Part shown: piece after piece, positions 60,106 to 64,000 of the stretch
Layout: the number at the start of each line of letters is the position of its first letter
Numbering within the stretch: position 1 is the first letter of the stretch
Assembly: GCF_001421785.1 (NCBI RefSeq)
Contig: NZ_LMLB01000001.1
Location: forward strand, 633,373 to 697,372
Reading direction: 5' to 3'
DNA from: Sphingomonas sp. Leaf33
Lineage (GTDB): Bacteria; Pseudomonadota; Alphaproteobacteria; Sphingomonadales; Sphingomonadaceae
DNA length: 64,000 nucleotides
Notes under the pieces: generated by a model
Database searches by the model: none
What the model was told of the DNA's origin: nothing
Seen by the model: only the letters and a program-made list of their open reading frames with translations
Position numbers and translations under genes: made by a program

Positions 60106-61301
60106 TGCGCGCCCTTGCCTGGCACGGAAAACACGACGTCCGCGTCGACACCGTCGACGATCCCGAAATTATCAACCCTCGCGATGCGATCATTCGCGTG
60201 ACGTCCACCGCGATCTGCGGATCGGACTTGCACCTCTACGACGGTTATATCCCGACGATGCAGGCGGGCGACATTCTCGGCCATGAGTTCATGGGCGAGG
60301 TGGTAGAAACAGGTTCGTCCTCGACGTTGAAGAAGGGGCAGCGGGTTGTCGTGCCCTTCACAATCTCCTGTGGCGGCTGCTACCATTGCAAGAAACATCA
60401 ATTCTCTGCCTGCGACAACGGCCTGCCCGCCGACAATCAGGATATTGCGCAGACTGCCTACGGCCAGCCGATGAGCGGCTTGTTTGGCTATAGCCACATG
60501 ACCGGCGGTTATGCCGGCGGCCAGGCCGAATATGTTCGCGTGCCGTTCAGCGACGTTGGCCCGATTGTTATCCCCGATGGTGTTGAGGACGAGAAGGTGC
60601 TGTTCCTGTCCGACATCCTGCCGACCGGCTGGCAGGCGGCGGAATATGCCGAGATCGAGCCGGGCGATACCGTCGCCGTTTGGGGCTGTGGTCCGGTCGG
60701 ATTGTTCGCGATCCAGTCTGCATTCCTGATGGGGGCTGAGCGCGTGATCGCGATCGATCACCGCGACGGCCGCCTCGCGCTCGCCAGGCCGTTCGGGGCG
60801 GAGACGCTGAATTTCGAGCGTGTCGATATTTACGATGCGCTGATGCAATTGACTGGAGGGATCGGCCCCGATGCGGTCATCGACGCAGTCGGGCTGGAGG
60901 CGCACGGGATGTTCGTCGACAATGTCGTCGATCATATTAAGGCGGCGACCTTCCTTGGCACCGATCGTACCCACGTCATCCGGCAGGCGATCCTCGCCTG
61001 CCGCAAGGGCGGGCGGGTGTCGATGCCTGCGGTCTATGGCGGGTTCGTCGACAAGTTTCCACTAGGTGCCTTCATGGAGAAGGGGCTGACGCTCAAGACC
61101 GGCCAGACCCATGTCCAGCATTACATGCCTGCGCTGTTGGCGGCGGTGCTAGAAGACAAGATCGACACGACCTTCCTCATCTCGCACCGCATGGGGCTTG
61201 AGCAGGCGCCCAAGGGCTATGACATGTTCAAGAACAATCAGGACGAGGTGACGAAGATCGTACTGAAGCCCGGCATGGCGGACAGGGAGGCTGCACGATG
61301 A
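60105..61301 (+). CDS. zinc-dependent alcohol dehydrogenase
   Basis: A 398-residue MDR enzyme. Catalytic zinc ligands are in [15 protein letters not shown] and [12 protein letters not shown]. The structural zinc loop is [18 protein letters not shown], and the cofactor site is [17 protein letters not shown]. The length and inserts match glutathione-independent formaldehyde dehydrogenase-like enzymes. It overlaps the SRPBCC gene by one base and the next SDR by four. Confidence 0.93.
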   Translation: MRALAWHGKHDVRVDTVDDPEIINPRDAIIRVTSTAICGSDLHLYDGYIPTMQAGDILGHEFMGEVVETGSSSTLKKGQRVVVPFTISCGGCYHCKKHQFSACDNGLPADNQDIAQTAYGQPMSGLFGYSHMTGGYAGGQAEYVRVPFSDVGPIVIPDGVEDEKVLFLSDILPTGWQAAEYAEIEPGDTVAVWGCGPVGLFAIQSAFLMGAERVIAIDHRDGRLALARPFGAETLNFERVDIYDALMQLTGGIGPDAVIDAVGLEAHGMFVDNVVDHIKAATFLGTDRTHVIRQAILACRKGGRVSMPAVYGGFVDKFPLGAFMEKGLTLKTGQTHVQHYMPALLAAVLEDKIDTTFLISHRMGLEQAPKGYDMFKNNQDEVTKIVLKPGMADREAAR

Positions 61302-62083
61302 CCGGCAAGCTCGCTATCGTCACCGGCGCGTCGACCGGCATCGGCTTCGAACTCGCCACCTGCGCGGCTCGCGATGGTTACGACCTGATCGTCGTCGCCG
61401 ACGAGCCTTTGATCGAGGATGCGGCACGCGATCTGCAGCAGTTCGGCACATCCGTCGAGGCGGTGGAGGCTGACCTTTCCTCGACTGAAGGCATCGACCG
61501 ATTGCTCGCGACTGCCAACGGTAGGCCGATCGACGTACTGTGCGCCAATGCCGGTATAGGCACGGGCGGTGCGTTTCTCGACCAGCAGTTCGAAACGTGG
61601 CGGCACTCGATCGACACCAATGTCACCGGCACCATCTACCTTCTTCAAAAGGTGCTCGCCAACATGGTGGCGCGGGGGCAGGGGCGGGTACTCGTGACCG
61701 GATCGATCGCCGGCTATATCCCCGGCAGTTTCAACGCCGTCTATAACGCGACCAAGGCGTTCATCGATAATTTCACCGAGGCATTGCGCAACGAGTTGAA
61801 CGAGGTGGAGGGTGTCACGCTAACGACGCTGATGCCCGGTGTTACTGATACCGAATTCTTTGCACGCGCCGACATGCTCGATACCGAGGTCGGGCAAGAC
61901 GACAAGAAAGCGGACCCCGCGAAGGTCGCCCGTGACGGGTGGGGCGCCATGCTGGCGGGCCGCGGCCATATCGTGTCGGGACTAATGAATAAAGCGCAGG
62001 TGCTGGCGGCAGGCGTAATGCCACAGGCTGTGCTGGCCGGGGTGCATCGCAAGATGGCGGAGCCTGGCGGCGGCAGCGATTAG
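61298..62083 (+). CDS. SDR family oxidoreductase
   Basis: A 261-residue short-chain dehydrogenase with [30 protein letters not shown], and active-site [20 protein letters not shown]. It belongs to the DltE/SDR group with a FARADML C-terminal region. It overlaps the alcohol dehydrogenase (ATGA), so the three genes form one operon, perhaps acting on an aldehyde or alcohol formed under stress. Confidence 0.93.
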   Translation: MTGKLAIVTGASTGIGFELATCAARDGYDLIVVADEPLIEDAARDLQQFGTSVEAVEADLSSTEGIDRLLATANGRPIDVLCANAGIGTGGAFLDQQFETWRHSIDTNVTGTIYLLQKVLANMVARGQGRVLVTGSIAGYIPGSFNAVYNATKAFIDNFTEALRNELNEVEGVTLTTLMPGVTDTEFFARADMLDTEVGQDDKKADPAKVARDGWGAMLAGRGHIVSGLMNKAQVLAAGVMPQAVLAGVHRKMAEPGGGSD

Positions 62084-62291
62084 GCGGTTCTCTCTTCCAA
62101 CGGGACCCATCGCTCCTAATACGTCGTTCGGGCTTTTCGTTTTGATCGATATCAGCAGGTGCGGAAACGCTGTTGCCGATCATGCGTAATGTCCATGTCC
62201 CCAAAAACTAAGGTCGAGCGGACGATCGTCGCCGGACCGTCGTGGTCCCCGCGGGGAGGCGATGACGCGTGGCCTTTCGGAAAGGTTCATG

Positions 62292-64000
62292 ATGCGAGTG
62301 ATGAGCCTTGTCCTAGGTGGTTGCATCAAGGCGCCTCCGGTCGCGTTCGGCCTGACCGCGGATACCGGCGGCCATATCACCTACGCGTTGGGCGCGGCGC
62401 AGGCTCTCGTGGCCCGGGATGACGTAACGTCGGTCGAGATCGTGACCCGACTGATCGACGATCCCATATTGGGCGCTGTTTACGCGCAGCCTTATGAACC
62501 GATCGAGGAGCGGCTGGCGATCCGCCGGATCGATACGGGCACGCACTCCTATCTGTCGAAGGAAGCAAGTGCCGCGGATCGACCGGCGTTCACGGCGGCT
62601 TTGCTGCAATACATAGCGGCGATAGATGAGCGGCCCGATGTCATTCACGCGCACTTCGCCGACGCGGCGGAGGTCGCCGCAGCCGTGCGGCGGCGTTTCG
62701 GTATCCCCTTCATTTACACTGCCCATTCACTCGGTATCGACAAAGCGGCCAGTTGCGGCATGACCGGTGGCGCGCTCGACGCACGGATCGCGCATGAGGG
62801 GCGGGCGATTATCGACGCGGATGCCATCATTGCCTCCTCCCGTGACGAGGCCGAACGTCAGCTGATGCTCTATCCGGGTGCCTCGCCGGAGCGTATCCAT
62901 TGCGTTCCGCCGGGGGCCGCGCTGGATAGCGGCACGCCCGACACTGCTGCTGCTGCCGCGTTGGTCGCCCCGTTCCTGCGAGACCTTGCAAAGCCCATGC
63001 TGCTCGCCATTGCGCGGCCGGTGCATAAGAAGAACTTGGGCGCGTTAGTCGATTTGTACGCGGGCGACTCGCGCTTGCGCGCGCGATGCAATCTGGTGAT
63101 CGTCGCCGGTCTGCGCGATGGACCGGACAGCGGCGACACAGAGCAGCGCGCGGTCGTTGGAGGCCTTATCGAACGGCTGGATCGGCATGACCTGTACGGA
63201 TCGCTCGCCCTGCCGAAGCGGCATGCGGCCGGCGACGTCGCGGGGCTTTATGCGCTCGCGGCGGCAAGCGGCGGCGTGTTTGTTAATCCGGCGCTGACCG
63301 AGCCGTACGGCCTCACGCTGACAGAGGCCGCTACGCATGGCCTGCCGGTCGTCGCGACGATGCACGGCGGACCGGCCGATATTGTTGCGCGGCTGGGCCA
63401 TGGCGTAGTCGCCGACCCGAATGATCCGGAGCGATTTGCCGCCTCAATCCGCAATCTGATCGACGATCGTGCAGCATGGCAGGCGGCGTCGACGAACGGC
63501 GTCGTGCGATCACAGGCGCTGGGCTGGCCGGCCTATGCGGCACGCTTCGTCGATATCGCACGCGGCGTGATCGAGCGGGCCCGTCGTCCGATGGCAGCGA
63601 TCCGGCGCCCGGTGTTCGACGACCTGTTGCTAAGCGATATCGACCATACGCTGACCGGCTGCACCCAGAGCGCGGTGGCGCTCTGCGACCTGTTGCGCAC
63701 GCGCTTGGCGCTCGGCTTTGGGGTCGCTACTGGCCGATCGGTGCAGGAAGCTCTGCGGTTGCTTGCCGAGTGGGACTATCCCGATCCTGACCTGCTGATC
63801 ACGTCGGTTGGATCAGAGATTTATTGGCGGACCGGGCTGACGCTGGTCTCCGACGACGACTTCGCCAAGCATATCGCCGAGGGCTGGAGGCCGCGCGCGG
63901 TGGCAAGTGCGCTTGAGAGTCTGTCTGACCTCGAACCCCAGCCGCCGGTCGACCAGCGGCGGTTCAAGCTCAGCTATTTTGCCGCAAACGAGACCGTGGC
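62292..64000 (+). CDS. sucrose-phosphate synthase with C-terminal HAD domain, partial (3' end outside window)
   Basis: A long frame without stop to the window end, about 570 residues seen. The N-terminus is LGGCIKAPPVAFGLTADTGGHITYALGAAQAL, then HAHFADAAEVAAAV, IPFIYTAHSLGIDK and ARPVHKKNLGALV. The GT-B glycosyltransferase core is NPALTEPYGLTLTEAATHGLPVVATMHGGPADIV. A HAD domain then starts with LLLSDIDHTLTG (DxDxT). This is the two-domain sucrose-phosphate synthase/phosphatase layout, making sucrose-6-P from UDP-glucose and fructose-6-P. A CCTTT-CGG-AAAGG hairpin overlaps the Shine-Dalgarno. An ATG at 62289 is equally possible. Sucrose as compatible solute fits stress protection. Confidence 0.9.
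   Translation, partial: MRVMSLVLGGCIKAPPVAFGLTADTGGHITYALGAAQALVARDDVTSVEIVTRLIDDPILGAVYAQPYEPIEERLAIRRIDTGTHSYLSKEASAADRPAFTAALLQYIAAIDERPDVIHAHFADAAEVAAAVRRRFGIPFIYTAHSLGIDKAASCGMTGGALDARIAHEGRAIIDADAIIASSRDEAERQLMLYPGASPERIHCVPPGAALDSGTPDTAAAAALVAPFLRDLAKPMLLAIARPVHKKNLGALVDLYAGDSRLRARCNLVIVAGLRDGPDSGDTEQRAVVGGLIERLDRHDLYGSLALPKRHAAGDVAGLYALAAASGGVFVNPALTEPYGLTLTEAATHGLPVVATMHGGPADIVARLGHGVVADPNDPERFAASIRNLIDDRAAWQAASTNGVVRSQALGWPAYAARFVDIARGVIERARRPMAAIRRPVFDDLLLSDIDHTLTGCTQSAVALCDLLRTRLALGFGVATGRSVQEALRLLAEWDYPDPDLLITSVGSEIYWRTGLTLVSDDDFAKHIAEGWRPRAVASALESLSDLEPQPPVDQRRFKLSYFAANETV

Overview
The window looks like a GC-rich alphaproteobacterial chromosome, most likely Sphingomonas or a close relative in the Sphingomonadaceae. 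The grounds are the core gene content and order (hisB-YciI-hisH, an SspB-type ClpXP adaptor, fumC, gmk, ATP12, a BamD with tetratricopeptide-like repeats, TlyA, UbiK/YbjN/ProC), tightly overlapping GTGA/ATGA/TAATG gene junctions and strong codon bias. This is inferred from protein content; no 16S gene is present.

Region 1 (1-20.8 kb) is ordinary core genome: histidine biosynthesis, fumarase, guanylate kinase, a tRNA-Pro(CGG), an NAD-salvage pair (PnuC plus a NadR-like kinase) followed by a Fur/Zur regulator with a His-rich N-terminus, a tightly packed minus-strand run (RluA-type pseudouridine synthase, PaiB-like FMN protein, HAD phosphatase, small membrane protein, ATP12), CrcB, phosphomannose isomerase, BamD, TlyA, TspO, UbiK, YbjN, ProC, MarR and IlvE. 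It ends at a tRNA-Gln(TTG).

Region 2 (20.8 kb to about 49.3 kb) is an integrated accessory island. A tyrosine recombinase lies directly downstream of tRNA-Gln. Next come an HNH_2 nuclease, a frameshifted MobA/MobL-type relaxase preceded by an oriT-like inverted repeat, small mobilisation-associated genes, a decayed gene, an HTH-Dam methyltransferase fusion split by an in-frame amber codon, and a surface subtilase lipoprotein with a strikingly structured leader RNA. The right part is a defence-island-like block. It holds a 1535-residue Avs-like STAND NTPase with an N-terminal Mrr-type nuclease, then a reverse transcriptase overlapping by 8 nt with a family A DNA polymerase. Beyond it are two convergent HNH_5-type proteins, a DUF5677-type protein and an 810-residue DUF4238/SEC-C protein. 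The RT-PolA pair with its STAND neighbour is the best candidate for an undescribed or poorly described anti-phage system. No right attachment site was seen, so the right island border is not fixed.

Region 3 (about 49.9-58.7 kb) is a mosaic of small redox genes and their regulators: ArsR/SDR, a quinone-oxidoreductase-type MDR, a second SDR with a DoxX protein and HxlR, LysR with an aldo/keto reductase, a third SDR with a monooxygenase, and a nitronate monooxygenase. Several divergent intergenic regions carry clear palindromes that are probable operators. Three gene-poor stretches (49.2-49.9, 53.9-54.4, 58.7-59.6 kb) hold decayed repeats and palindromes.

Region 4 (59.6-64 kb) is an overlapping operon (SRPBCC protein, zinc-dependent alcohol dehydrogenase, SDR). 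It is followed by a sucrose-phosphate synthase with a C-terminal HAD phosphatase domain that runs off the end of the window.
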